This document shows positions 18,147 to 26,908 of a stretch of DNA of 64,000 bases, one piece after another (the stretch's first letter is position 1; every line of letters begins with the position of its first letter). The notes under the pieces were generated by a model. It was not told where the DNA came from. It searched no databases and saw only the letters and a list, made by a program, of their open reading frames with translations. Both the position numbers and the translations under genes were made by a program. Source of the DNA: Lactobacillus psittaci DSM 15354 (GTDB lineage Bacteria > Bacillota > Bacilli > Lactobacillales > Lactobacillaceae); the NCBI RefSeq assembly GCF_000425905.1, contig NZ_KE384473.1, positions 107,209 to 171,208 of the forward strand, given 5' to 3'.

Positions 18147-19520
18147 ATGAAAGCTATTCAAACTTATAATGGAAAAAATGTTTTAGTTTTAGGTTTAGGA
18201 AAAAGTGGTTTTGCAGTCAGTGAATTATTGTTAAAGCTTGGTGCAAAAGTTACTTTAAATGACAAGCAAGATTTAAGTAAAAATGAGCATGCACATGAAC
18301 TTGAAAAATTAGGTGTGCGTGTAATTGGTGGAACTCATCCAATTGAGTTACTTGAACAAGAACAGTTTGACTACTTTGTTAAAAATCCAGGTATTCCTTA
18401 TGAGAATCCTATGGTTAAAAAGGCAGAACAATTAGAGATTCCGATTATTACTGAACCTGAAGTTGCATTATCAGCTAGTGAAGCACCTTTTGTTTGTGTT
18501 ACTGGTTCTAACGGGAAAACGACTACGGTTATGCTTACTCAAGCTATTTTAGACCATCACTTAGTAAAAGCAGGTCATCATGCTTATGCCGTTGGTAATA
18601 TTGGGGTACCAATTTCAGAAGTAGTTCAAAAAGCAACTAAAGACGATATTTTAGTCGTAGAAATTTCAAGTTTCCAACTATTAGGTGTTACTGATATTAA
18701 GCCAAAGGTAGCAGCTATTGTTGATATTTATCCAACTCACCTTGATTATCACAAGACTATGGAAAATTATATTCAAGCTAAGCTTAATGTAACTCGCTTC
18801 CAAGGGGACACTGATTACTTTATTGCAAACTATGATCAAAAAGATATCTTTAAACGAGAAAAAGATTTAACCAAGGCCCAAATTCAAACCTTCAGTATGA
18901 CAGATGCTGATGCGACTTACCATGTGGGTAGCGAATATCTTGAAAGCGCTAGTGAAAAGATTATGAAGATTAGCGATATTAAGCTACCTGGTAGACATAA
19001 TTTACAAAATAGCATGGTTGCAATTGCTATTAGTAAAATTATGGGTGCGGACAATAGCGATATTCAAGCTGTGTTATCTACTTTTGCAGGAGCTAAGCAC
19101 CGCTTGCAATATGTCACTACATTAAACGGAATTAAGGTTTATAACGACTCTAAAGCAACTAACATTGAAGCTGCAACAGTAGCAATTAAGGCTTTCAACC
19201 AACCAGAAGTTCTAATTGGTGGTGGTCTTGATCGTGGTTTTACTTTTGATCCACTAGTAGATTTATTCAAGAAACATGTTAAAAGTATTGTCTTATATGG
19301 TGAAACTAAGTATCTGCTAGCAGATGCTGCAAGAAAAGCTGGAATTAAGGCAATAAAAATTGTCGATACCCTTGAAGAAGCGGTTCCAGTAGCTTATGAT
19401 TTATGTGAAAAAGGGGATATCTTGTTATTTTCACCAGCATGTGCATCATGGGATCAATTTAAGACCTTTGAGCAACGTGGTGACTGTTTTGTAAGTTATG
19501 TGAAGGAATTGAAAGCATGA
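18147..19520 (+). CDS. murD: UDP-N-acetylmuramoylalanine-D-glutamate ligase MurD
   Basis: Cytoplasmic Mur ligase that adds D-Glu to UDP-MurNAc-L-Ala. Three-domain layout in 457 residues: UDP-binding N-domain (VLVLGLGKSGFAVSELL), ATPase domain with the P-loop VTGSNGKTTTV near residue 120 and the PTHLDYHKTM motif near 194, and a C-terminal domain (HRLQYVTTLNGIKVYNDSKATN, FSPACASWDQF). The ribosome site is weak. It overlaps the murG start by four bases (ATGA). Confidence 0.97.
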   Translation: MKAIQTYNGKNVLVLGLGKSGFAVSELLLKLGAKVTLNDKQDLSKNEHAHELEKLGVRVIGGTHPIELLEQEQFDYFVKNPGIPYENPMVKKAEQLEIPIITEPEVALSASEAPFVCVTGSNGKTTTVMLTQAILDHHLVKAGHHAYAVGNIGVPISEVVQKATKDDILVVEISSFQLLGVTDIKPKVAAIVDIYPTHLDYHKTMENYIQAKLNVTRFQGDTDYFIANYDQKDIFKREKDLTKAQIQTFSMTDADATYHVGSEYLESASEKIMKISDIKLPGRHNLQNSMVAIAISKIMGADNSDIQAVLSTFAGAKHRLQYVTTLNGIKVYNDSKATNIEAATVAIKAFNQPEVLIGGGLDRGFTFDPLVDLFKKHVKSIVLYGETKYLLADAARKAGIKAIKIVDTLEEAVPVAYDLCEKGDILLFSPACASWDQFKTFEQRGDCFVSYVKELKA

Positions 19521-20641
19521 GAATAATTTTTACCGGTGGAGGTACCGGTGGTCACATTTATCCAATTATGGCCTTAATTGAAAGATTGAAAGAGACAGGA
19601 ATTTCAAGTAATGATGAAATTCTATTTGTAGGAACTAAAAAAGGCTTGGAATCAAAAATCGTTCCAGCAGCTGGAGTGAATTTTAGAACAATCAAAATTC
19701 AAGGCTTTAGTAGAAAACATTTACTTAAAAATGTCGAAACCATTAAGTTATTTCTTGCAGCAACTAAAGAAGCCAAGAAAATTTTGACCGAGTTCAAACC
19801 AGATATAGTAATGGGAACTGGTGGCTATGTATCAGGTGCCTTGGTTTATGAAGCTGCTAAAATGAAAATTCCTACTTTGATTCATGAATCTAATTCGGTT
19901 GTTGGTTTAGCTAATAAGTTTTTGGGCCACTATGTTGATAAAATTTGTTACACCTTTTCAGATGCTGAAAAGCAATTCTCAGAGAAGAAAAAACTTATTA
20001 AGACAGGTAATCCAAGATCACAACAAGTCTTAAGTATCAATAGTGAAAAAGTTGATTTAGCAAAGAAATTTGATTTAAATCCACATATGCCAACAGTCCT
20101 TGTTTTTGGTGGTTCAAGAGGAGCACTGACAATTAATCAAGCGATGATTGCGGCTTTATCTGAATTGGATGGGAAGCCTTATCAAGTAATTTGGGCTACC
20201 GGACAGTTGTATTATGGCTCAATCAAAGAAAAGTTAGCTAAGAAGCAAGTACCACGTAATTTAAAGATTGTGCCATATATAGACAATATGCCAAGTCTGT
20301 TACCTGAGATGTCTTGTGTTGTTTCTCGTTCGGGTGCTACAAGTTTAGCTGAATTTACTGCTTTAGGAGTTCCTGTGGTTTTAATTCCAAGTCCTAATGT
20401 TACGCACAATCATCAAATGAAGAATGCTCAGGATTTAGAAAAGGCTGGAGCTGCTTTGGTGATTGCTGAAAATGACTTGAACCCAAACAATTTTGTTTCA
20501 TCAATTGATCATATTTTGTTAGATAGCGCTTATGCAAAGAAGATGAGCGAGGCATCTAAGCGATTAGGTGTTCCTGATTCTTCAGATCAAGTAATTAAAG
20601 TTATGAAAGAACTAGTTGCTAGTCATAAAAATAAGGACTAA
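19517..20641 (+). CDS. murG: Lipid II synthase MurG
   Basis: Peripheral membrane GT-B glycosyltransferase that transfers GlcNAc from UDP-GlcNAc to lipid I. The N-terminal glycine-rich loop FTGGGTGGHIYPIMAL is present, with a second loop GTGGYVSGALVYEA near residue 100 and the donor-binding segment SRSGATSLAEFTALGVPVVLIP near 270. 374 residues is normal. Starts in an ATGA overlap with murD, showing tight coupling of the two steps flanking lipid I. Confidence 0.97.
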   Translation: MRIIFTGGGTGGHIYPIMALIERLKETGISSNDEILFVGTKKGLESKIVPAAGVNFRTIKIQGFSRKHLLKNVETIKLFLAATKEAKKILTEFKPDIVMGTGGYVSGALVYEAAKMKIPTLIHESNSVVGLANKFLGHYVDKICYTFSDAEKQFSEKKKLIKTGNPRSQQVLSINSEKVDLAKKFDLNPHMPTVLVFGGSRGALTINQAMIAALSELDGKPYQVIWATGQLYYGSIKEKLAKKQVPRNLKIVPYIDNMPSLLPEMSCVVSRSGATSLAEFTALGVPVVLIPSPNVTHNHQMKNAQDLEKAGAALVIAENDLNPNNFVSSIDHILLDSAYAKKMSEASKRLGVPDSSDQVIKVMKELVASHKNKD

Positions 20642-20666
20642 GTCGTTAGGATAGGAGATGAGGCAG

Positions 20667-21521
20667 ATGACAAAAAGAAAATTTACTAAAAAAGACCCTA
20701 AACAAGAATTAGCTTCTTTTTTAGAGCATCGATCTAATAACCAAAATCAAAGACCAACAAATAATAAGGTTTCTGCCTCATTGACTAAACTAAATGGTGA
20801 GAGACGACGTGCTTTAAGAAGAAGGCTAGGCTTCATTATATTTGTTTCAGTTTTGAGTATTAGTGGTTTAAGTTTCTTTGTTTCGCCTAGTGCACAAGTT
20901 AGAAAAGTTACTGTTTATGGTGCTAATGAAATTGAAGCAGAGAAATTAGTTAATAAGGCTGGTATTAAACCAACTGATCAAGTTGCTAGTTATCTTTTTG
21001 GACACAAGGAGATAACTAAGAAGTTAAAACGAGCTTATCCCGAGATTAAATCAGCTAATGTGAAAATTAGTCAGATCAATCATCTGTCTTTAATAATTCA
21101 AGAACATTCTGTTATTGCTTATATTAAGACAGGAACTTCTTACTATAAGATTCTTAATACTGGTAAGCTTTCTAAACAAAAGCTTAGTTGGGATGAAGTG
21201 GATCATAGTAAACCTTTGTTTATTGGCTATAATCAAACAGTTTCTTTACAAGAAGATTTGGCGGCTCTTAGAAGCTTACCAACAAATTTAAAAAAGCAGG
21301 TCAAAATGTTATCTGGTAAAACTAAACGCCCTAGTCAGATTGTCTTACTAATGAAAGATGGTAATGTTATTATTGGTAATGTAAATACAATTGCTGAAAA
21401 GATTAAATATTATCCTGAAATAAAACAAAATCTGACTGAAAAGAGCATAATTGACTTTGAAGTTGGAGCTTATTCGAGAACGATGACAAACGAAGAAAAA
21501 CAAACATTTGGAATTAATTAA
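20667..21521 (+). CDS. divIB: Cell division protein DivIB/FtsQ
   Basis: Bitopic division protein of the FtsL-DivIC-DivIB complex. A basic cytoplasmic tail of about 50 residues, a membrane helix at about 54-75, then a POTRA domain (VRKVTVYGANEIEAEKLVNK) and the beta domain. 284 residues. The start is the ATG at 20667, since AGGAG at 20653-20657 directly abuts the earlier ATG at 20658 and gives nine-base spacing only to the second one. An ftsA promoter follows in the gap. Confidence 0.92.
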   Translation: MTKRKFTKKDPKQELASFLEHRSNNQNQRPTNNKVSASLTKLNGERRRALRRRLGFIIFVSVLSISGLSFFVSPSAQVRKVTVYGANEIEAEKLVNKAGIKPTDQVASYLFGHKEITKKLKRAYPEIKSANVKISQINHLSLIIQEHSVIAYIKTGTSYYKILNTGKLSKQKLSWDEVDHSKPLFIGYNQTVSLQEDLAALRSLPTNLKKQVKMLSGKTKRPSQIVLLMKDGNVIIGNVNTIAEKIKYYPEIKQNLTEKSIIDFEVGAYSRTMTNEEKQTFGIN

Positions 21522-21531
21522 TTAATATTAG

Positions 21532-21557
21532 TTGATATGTGAATATTATGATATATT
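21532..21557 (+). promoter_or_regulatory. Probable promoter upstream of ftsA
   Basis: An extended -10 TGA plus TATATT (21552-21557) lies 33 bases before the ftsA start. TTGATA at 21532-21537 is present, but its spacing is short (14 bases). The region is highly AT-rich, so this is tentative. Confidence 0.45.
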
Positions 21558-21590
21558 CTTAATTAGGTAACTATTAATGGGGGCGTTATT

Positions 21591-22961
21591 GTGAGTAATT
21601 CAACATTATTGGTTGGATTGGACATTGGTACAACTGCAGTTAAAGCAGTTGTAGCTGATGCCTCAGCCAACGAAATTCAAGTGATTGGTGCAGTTACAGA
21701 ACCAACAAAGGGAATGCGACAAGGCAAGATAGTAGATATTGATCAAACTGCAGTAGCTATTGGTCAAGCTTTGAAAAATGTTGCACAAAAAACAAATGCA
21801 AAAATTTATCGAGTTGTTACTGGAATTCCAGTAGGCATGTTGCAGCTTGAAACTGCTAGTGGACTCATAAATATTGGTGAAAACGGCCGTGAAGTTACGG
21901 ATAATGATGTACGCCGAGTTTTAGAAGTAGCAATTAAGCGTGCGCAAAAATCTGGGCGTGATCCGATTACCTTTTTGCCAAGTAAGTTTTTAATAGATGG
22001 TAAGACGGATGTTGATGACCCTCAAAAAATGATTGCACATTCATTAGAAGTGCATGGTATCTTATTGACTGCACCAACTACTGATTTGCATAATATCAAA
22101 AAAGCTATTGAACGTGCTGGATATGAAAATAATTTCTTTGTTCCGACCCCATTAGCAATTGCGAGCGTTGCCCTTGATGAGGGTGAAAGAACCTTTGGAT
22201 CGATTATTCTTGACTTAGGTGGTGGCACTACAACAGCAACTGTTATTCATGAAAATAAAATAAAGTATGCGACAATTGATTTAGAAGGTGGTAATGATAT
22301 TACCAAAGATATTTCTGTTGTTTTGGGTACCTCTAAGCACGATGCTGAACAAATTAAACTTGATTATGGTTCAGCTGATCCAGAACTTGCATCAAAAGAT
22401 GACAAGTTTGCGGTTAAATCAGTTGGTCAAAGTGAACAACAAATGGTTAGTGAAAACTACTTAAGTCAGATAATCGCTGCCAGACTTGATCAGATTTTGA
22501 GTCGAATTGGAAAAGGGTTGGAGAGTCATGATGCATTCAATCTCCCTGGTGGCGTTATTATTACTGGTGGTGCAAGTAGTTTGCAAGCTGTTGATCCGGT
22601 TGTTCAAGATAAGTTTGATGTGAAAACTAGAATTTATCAACCCGAGCAAATGGGCTTACGGAACCCAGCTTATGCAGCTAGTTATGGTGTGGTAAATTAC
22701 GCTTATCATTTAAGTGAAATTGACTTTTTAGCAAATAATGTTATTTATGGTAAGCAAATTTCAAAAGCTGAAGCTGATTTAAAATTTGAAGATAATCATA
22801 CCAAGATTTTTAAAAGAAAAGCAGAAGTTAGTGAAAATAAGCCCAAAGAAGCTTATAATGATAATGTAGCGCCTCGCGTAAATCGTGATCAAAAAGGTGC
22901 AGAAAAGTCAGAAAGTAATAAAAAAGGTCTCAGAGAATTCTTTAAGAAGTTCTTTGATTAA
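21591..22961 (+). CDS. ftsA: Cell division protein FtsA
   Basis: Actin-like protein that tethers FtsZ to the membrane. The GTG start at 21591 follows a GGGGGCG run. Visible are the phosphate loop GLDIGTTAVKAVV near residue 8, the 1C/SHS2 domain (about 85-165), the second phosphate motif LDLGGGTTTATV near 207, the adenosine motif ITGGASSLQAV near 322, and a C-terminal amphipathic helix GLREFFKKFFD that acts as membrane anchor. A long charged linker (about 395-440) precedes the helix. 456 residues, somewhat long. Confidence 0.96.
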   Translation: MSNSTLLVGLDIGTTAVKAVVADASANEIQVIGAVTEPTKGMRQGKIVDIDQTAVAIGQALKNVAQKTNAKIYRVVTGIPVGMLQLETASGLINIGENGREVTDNDVRRVLEVAIKRAQKSGRDPITFLPSKFLIDGKTDVDDPQKMIAHSLEVHGILLTAPTTDLHNIKKAIERAGYENNFFVPTPLAIASVALDEGERTFGSIILDLGGGTTTATVIHENKIKYATIDLEGGNDITKDISVVLGTSKHDAEQIKLDYGSADPELASKDDKFAVKSVGQSEQQMVSENYLSQIIAARLDQILSRIGKGLESHDAFNLPGGVIITGGASSLQAVDPVVQDKFDVKTRIYQPEQMGLRNPAYAASYGVVNYAYHLSEIDFLANNVIYGKQISKAEADLKFEDNHTKIFKRKAEVSENKPKEAYNDNVAPRVNRDQKGAEKSESNKKGLREFFKKFFD

Positions 22962-22973
22962 AGGTGGTAAAGC

Positions 22974-24311
22974 ATGGATTTTACATTCGATCAAGATGAC
23001 AACAAGAATGCTGTTATCAAGGTAATCGGCGTCGGTGGAGCCGGTGGTAATGCAGTTAATAGAATGATAGATGAAGGTGTTCAAGGCGTTTCATTTATCG
23101 CTGCTAATACTGATGTACAAGCATTGAATAGTAACAAAGCAGAAAATAAGATTCAACTTGGGCCTAAGCTTACTCGTGGATTAGGTGCAGGTTCTCATCC
23201 TGAAGTTGGACAAAAAGCTGCTGAAGAAAGTGAACAAACTATTGAAGATTCACTTAAGGGAGCAGATATGATTTTCATCACTGCCGGAATGGGTGGTGGT
23301 ACTGGAACTGGTGCTGCTCCTGTAATTGCAAAAATTGCTCGTGAAACTGGTGCCCTTACTGTTGGTGTAGTTACACGACCATTTACTTTTGAAGGACCTA
23401 AGCGTTCTAAGAATGCGGCAGAAGGTATTACTCAATTGAAGCAATACGTTGATACTTTAGTTATCATTGCTAACAATCGTTTGCTTGAAATGGTCGATAA
23501 GAAGACACCAATGATGGATGCATTTAAGGAAGCAGATAACGTTTTACGTCAAGGTGTTCAAGGTATTTCAGATTTGATTACCTCAACTGACTATGTTAAC
23601 TTGGACTTTGCCGATGTTAAGACTGTCATGGAAAACCAAGGCGCTGCTTTAATGGGTATTGGTCGTGCTAGTGGTGAAAATAGAACTGTTGAAGCTACTA
23701 AGAACGCCATCTCATCTCCATTGCTTGAAGTATCAATTGATGGGGCTAAGCAAGTGTTGCTTAATATTACTGGTGGACCTGATCTTACTTTATTTGAAGC
23801 TCAAGATGCTTCAGAAATTGTATCAAAGGCTGCTGGTGATGGCGTCAATATTATCTTCGGTACTTCTATCAATGCCAACTTAGGGGATGAAGTAGTAGTT
23901 ACGGTAATTGCTACAGGTATTGATTCCAAGGCTGAAGAATTAGCTTCAAAAGAACTTCCTGGTCGTAGAAGAATGCAACAAAAACCTACTTCAAAGCCTG
24001 AAATTGAAGTGAGTGAACCTGCATCAGCACCAAAAGCTCCTGTAGAAGAAAAGACTCAAACACCAGAACAACCAACTGAAACTGAAAGTCAACCTAAATC
24101 TGAAACTATGGTTGATCCAACTAGTGTTTGGAATTTAGATAGTAATTCAAGTCGTCGTACACAAATTTCCGAAGATGCCAAGAAGACTTCTGATGATACT
24201 TTTGATTCATTCAATGGCAATGATCAAGAAAGCATCTCACAAATCGAAACAAGTGCAGATAACAATGATGACAATGATGATATTCCATTTTTCAAGCACC
24301 GTAATCAATAA
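22974..24311 (+). CDS. ftsZ: Cell division GTPase FtsZ
   Basis: Tubulin homolog forming the Z-ring. GTP-binding motifs [13 protein letters not shown] near residue 19 and the tubulin signature [10 protein letters not shown] near 105, then the synergy loop residues [11 protein letters not shown]. The conserved GTPase core ends at about residue 320; the rest is a disordered linker rich in Pro, Glu, Ser and Thr, ending in the FtsA/SepF/EzrA-binding tail [10 protein letters not shown]. 445 residues. Good GGTGG site 10 bases before the ATG at 22974. Confidence 0.98.
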   Translation: MDFTFDQDDNKNAVIKVIGVGGAGGNAVNRMIDEGVQGVSFIAANTDVQALNSNKAENKIQLGPKLTRGLGAGSHPEVGQKAAEESEQTIEDSLKGADMIFITAGMGGGTGTGAAPVIAKIARETGALTVGVVTRPFTFEGPKRSKNAAEGITQLKQYVDTLVIIANNRLLEMVDKKTPMMDAFKEADNVLRQGVQGISDLITSTDYVNLDFADVKTVMENQGAALMGIGRASGENRTVEATKNAISSPLLEVSIDGAKQVLLNITGGPDLTLFEAQDASEIVSKAAGDGVNIIFGTSINANLGDEVVVTVIATGIDSKAEELASKELPGRRRMQQKPTSKPEIEVSEPASAPKAPVEEKTQTPEQPTETESQPKSETMVDPTSVWNLDSNSSRRTQISEDAKKTSDDTFDSFNGNDQESISQIETSADNNDDNDDIPFFKHRNQ

Positions 24312-24328
24312 TATGAAAGGTGATAGAT

Positions 24329-24784
24329 ATGGCATTTGATAAATTAGGCAGATTCTTCGGAATTTCAGAAGATGAAGATATGGCTGATGAAGAAATGTAT
24401 GAAAGCAACTTTGCTGACAATACAAATGTTTCAGAAATTCCTGAAACTCCTAAAGCCAAAGCCCAACCAGCAAGAAATAATGTGGTTTCAATTAAGTCTG
24501 GAATTACACCATCAAGTCAAATCGTATTATACGAACCTAGAGTGTACTCAGATGCAAAAGAAGTTGCACAAAATCTTTTAAACAATAAGGCAGTTATTAT
24601 TAACTTTAGCCGAATGGATGATGATTCAGCAAGAAGAATTGTTGATTTCATTACTGGTACGGTTTATGCCTTAAACGGAGAAATCCAACGTGTTGGAGAT
24701 AAGATTTTCTTAGCAACTCCACCTAAATTTGAAACTGATGGTAAAATTACTGAATTAGTTGAAAAAAAGGATAGCTTAAGTTAA
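24329..24784 (+). CDS. sepF: Cell division protein SepF
   Basis: Membrane-binding protein that aligns FtsZ filaments. The N-terminus MAFDKLGRFFGI is an amphipathic membrane helix, followed by an acidic linker and the SepF (DUF552) core (VVLYEPRVYSDAKEVAQNLLNNKAV-type segment, about residues 65-145). The start is ATG 24329 with AAAGGTG at 24316-24322; an upstream in-frame GTG at 24320 overlaps that site. 151 residues. The ylmE gene often found between ftsZ and sepF is absent here. Confidence 0.94.
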   Translation: MAFDKLGRFFGISEDEDMADEEMYESNFADNTNVSEIPETPKAKAQPARNNVVSIKSGITPSSQIVLYEPRVYSDAKEVAQNLLNNKAVIINFSRMDDDSARRIVDFITGTVYALNGEIQRVGDKIFLATPPKFETDGKITELVEKKDSLS

Positions 24785-25083
24785 TGGTTGTTATTTTGAT
24801 GAATTTATACCGAATACTTAATTATCTCTTGTATTTATATAGTTTATTAATCGTGATTGATGCCATTATGAGTTGGGTTCCAGCTGTGAGAGAATCAGTT
24901 TTAGGTAGATTTATTGGAAAATTAGTCGAGCCATATTTTGATCTTTTTAGAAGAGGTCCACTAGTTACCTTATCGTATAATACCGGAATTGATATTAGTC
25001 CATTAATCGGATTGTTAATTATATATTTTATTCAGAAAGTAGTATTGGTAGAATTATTTAAGCTATTAATATTTGGATTTTAA
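24784..25083 (+). CDS. YggT/YlmG family membrane protein
   Basis: A 99-residue protein with two main hydrophobic segments (about residues 2-28 and 68-95) and the family turn IDAIMSWVPAVRES, followed by FIGKLVEPYFDLFRR. YlmG/YggT proteins lie next to sepF in most Gram-positives and are thought to act in envelope or division organisation; no activity is known. Its ATG overlaps the sepF stop. A later ATG at 24799 is a possible alternative start. A terminator follows. Confidence 0.9.
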   Translation: MVVILMNLYRILNYLLYLYSLLIVIDAIMSWVPAVRESVLGRFIGKLVEPYFDLFRRGPLVTLSYNTGIDISPLIGLLIIYFIQKVVLVELFKLLIFGF

Positions 25084-25113
25084 AAAAGCGGCAACGGTAG
25101 TTGCCACTTTTTT
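25082..25113 (+). terminator. Terminator after the yggT gene
   Basis: A stem AAAAAAG-C-GGCAAC/GTTGCC-A-CTTTTTT with one internal mismatch and a GGTA loop, ending in T residues. It lies inside the ftsZ-divIVA gene string, so it likely reduces rather than ends transcription into ylmH and divIVA. Confidence 0.75.
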
Positions 25114-25128
25114 GTTTAGAGTGAAATA

Positions 25129-25956
25129 ATGGAACAGGCAGAACTTTTAGACAAAATTCAAAATAGAACAAAATTTTTACGAAATAAATTTTCAGAAAGC
25201 GATGTAAATTATTTATCAGGTGAACTTAGTCAGTTAATTTTTAAGGAAGAAGAGATTTTAACACCCTTTTTAGATCCAGCTCAAAGACAAATTTTAAAAG
25301 AACTTGCTGGTAATGATTTTTCCTTACAAGAATTTGGTGGCTATCATGATTTTGAAAAGGCACGCGTGATTATTAGAAAGGATTGGCAATATCAAGAAGT
25401 TAATTCTTTTGAGGTTGCTTTGTTTGAAATTAATTATAATCAAAAATTCTCGCAGATTTCACACGGTCAAATTTTGGGAGTTTTAGCTAATTCAGGAATT
25501 CAATTATCAGCCTTTGGGGATATCATTACTGATGGCCAAGGAAGATGGCAGTTTTTTGCGAAGCAGGAACTAGCTGACTTTTTTCAAAATGAGATTTTTA
25601 AAATTGGGTCAACTCATGTTAAAATAAAAAAGCTACCTATAAATCATGTTTTGCCAGTTGTTGACGAACATGAGGAAAATTCTTATATTGTTTCGTCTCT
25701 GCGTCTTGATGCAGTTGTTAGTGCCCTTAGTCGAATTAGTCGTAAACAGGGTCAAGGTAAGATTACTGATGGCGAAATAAAAATAAATTGGCATGAAGAG
25801 CATGATTTTAATATAATGGTAAAGATGGATGACGTAATTAGTATTCGTCATTTGGGAAGAATTAAGATAATTAATATAACTACAACCCGTAAGGGCAGGT
25901 ATTGTTTGGAGGTTTACCTTTGGCAGAGCAAAAATCACAAGATAAAAAGACATTAA
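25129..25956 (+). CDS. ylmH: YlmH family S4-domain RNA-binding protein
   Basis: 275 residues: an N-terminal YlmH-specific region with ferredoxin-like folds (about 1-170) and a C-terminal S4 RNA-binding domain (SLRLDAVVSALSRISRK to the end). YlmH relatives bind ribosomes or nascent-chain complexes; work in Bacillus links the protein to ribosome quality control, although the gene lies in the division cluster. The ATG at 25129 follows the terminator closely and has only a weak ribosome site. The 3' end overlaps divIVA by 37 bases. Confidence 0.9.
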   Translation: MEQAELLDKIQNRTKFLRNKFSESDVNYLSGELSQLIFKEEEILTPFLDPAQRQILKELAGNDFSLQEFGGYHDFEKARVIIRKDWQYQEVNSFEVALFEINYNQKFSQISHGQILGVLANSGIQLSAFGDIITDGQGRWQFFAKQELADFFQNEIFKIGSTHVKIKKLPINHVLPVVDEHEENSYIVSSLRLDAVVSALSRISRKQGQGKITDGEIKINWHEEHDFNIMVKMDDVISIRHLGRIKIINITTTRKGRYCLEVYLWQSKNHKIKRH

Positions 25957-26687
25957 CGCCAATGGATATTCACAATCAAGAATTTAAAAAACGCGGTCAT
26001 AATGGTTATGATCGTTACGAAGTTGATAGTTTTTTAGATAAGATTATTGACAGCTATGGCGATTGCTTAGATCATAATGTTGATTTAAAGAATGAAAATG
26101 TACAATTAAAGCAAGAAGTCGCAGAATTAAAGGCTAAGATTCAAGAATTTGATAAGATTAAGAATTCTGTTAATTCATCATTGATTTCTGCACAAGAAAC
26201 AGCAGATGAAATTAAGGCAAAGGCTAAAGCTGATGCAGAAAGCATTATTAATGATGCCAGACAAAAAGCCGAAGAAAAAGCTGCAGATTTACATTATCAA
26301 AATCAAACCTTGGCTAGTGACTACTTACGCTTAAAGAAGCAAGTAAAAGAATTTAGAGATCAAACCAAGTCTTTGATTCAAAAAGAGTTGGAATCACTTG
26401 ATGATGATTCATGGCAATACTATTTAGATCAATACTACCATACTAACCGGATGTATCCTGCTGATGGTGGTGAACCAATTGATCCGAATAATTCTCCATT
26501 AGTTGACAACGGGGATGCTAATGACGTAAACTTGGAGCAAGAAACAAGTAACCAAGAACCTGCTCAATTAACAGGTGATTCTCCAAAGGCTGAGACAATT
26601 GATACCGATCAAAGAAATCAATTAGAGCAACCTAAAGATGGAGACGTTACAATTGTTTTCCCAGAAGATTATAAAGATCATAAGTAA
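25920..26687 (+). CDS. divIVA: Cell division/polarity protein DivIVA
   Basis: Membrane-curvature-sensing coiled-coil protein. The DivIVA N-domain is clear (TPMDIHNQEFKKRGHNGYDRYEVDSFLDKI), followed by long coiled coils (about 60-160) and an acidic, disordered C-terminal tail. I choose the TTG at 25920: GGAGGT at 25908-25913 has a 6-base spacing to it, while the longer frame from 25902 overlaps the site; ATG 25962 would cut off residues before TPMD. That gives 255 residues. It overlaps the ylmH end, and the T-box for ileS follows. Confidence 0.93.
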   Translation: MAEQKSQDKKTLTPMDIHNQEFKKRGHNGYDRYEVDSFLDKIIDSYGDCLDHNVDLKNENVQLKQEVAELKAKIQEFDKIKNSVNSSLISAQETADEIKAKAKADAESIINDARQKAEEKAADLHYQNQTLASDYLRLKKQVKEFRDQTKSLIQKELESLDDDSWQYYLDQYYHTNRMYPADGGEPIDPNNSPLVDNGDANDVNLEQETSNQEPAQLTGDSPKAETIDTDQRNQLEQPKDGDVTIVFPEDYKDHK

Positions 26688-26699
26688 TATTTTTTAAAC

Positions 26700-26887
26700 T
26701 GATAGTAAGATGAAGAAAGACCTTAGCGAGTTAGTGATGGTGAAAGACTAACAACATTTTCTGAGTCGATCGGCTACCAATAAGTTTAAACGTTGATTGC
26801 GCGATAAGCATGATTAAGTGGGAGTTTATACTCCAACTTAGGTGGTACCACGATTAGTCTCGTCCTAAGAAGGATGAGGCTTTTTTC
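26700..26887 (+). promoter_or_regulatory. T-box leader of ileS (tRNA-Ile responsive)
   Basis: The T-box core AGGTGGTACCACG is at 26840-26852, followed by a terminator with stem CTCGTCCT/AGGATGAG (26859-26866 with 26871-26878, one G-T pair) and a T run. Stem I motifs AGCGAG and GTGAAAG are visible at about 26725-26747, and the specifier segment AAC-ATT-TTCTGAG places an ATT (Ile) codon at 26756-26758. No clear promoter is seen, so it may be fed partly by divIVA transcription. Confidence 0.93.
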
Positions 26888-26908
26888 TTTATTTAGAAAG
26901 GATAAAGT

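Noticed and set aside
25633-25962. 109-codon minus-strand frame across the ylmH-divIVA junction
   Set aside because: Opposes two recognised genes, lacks a ribosome site and promoter, and has no family features.
26700-26887. Possible independent small RNA gene between divIVA and ileS
   Set aside because: The T-box core and specifier layout fully explain this conserved structure as the ileS leader.
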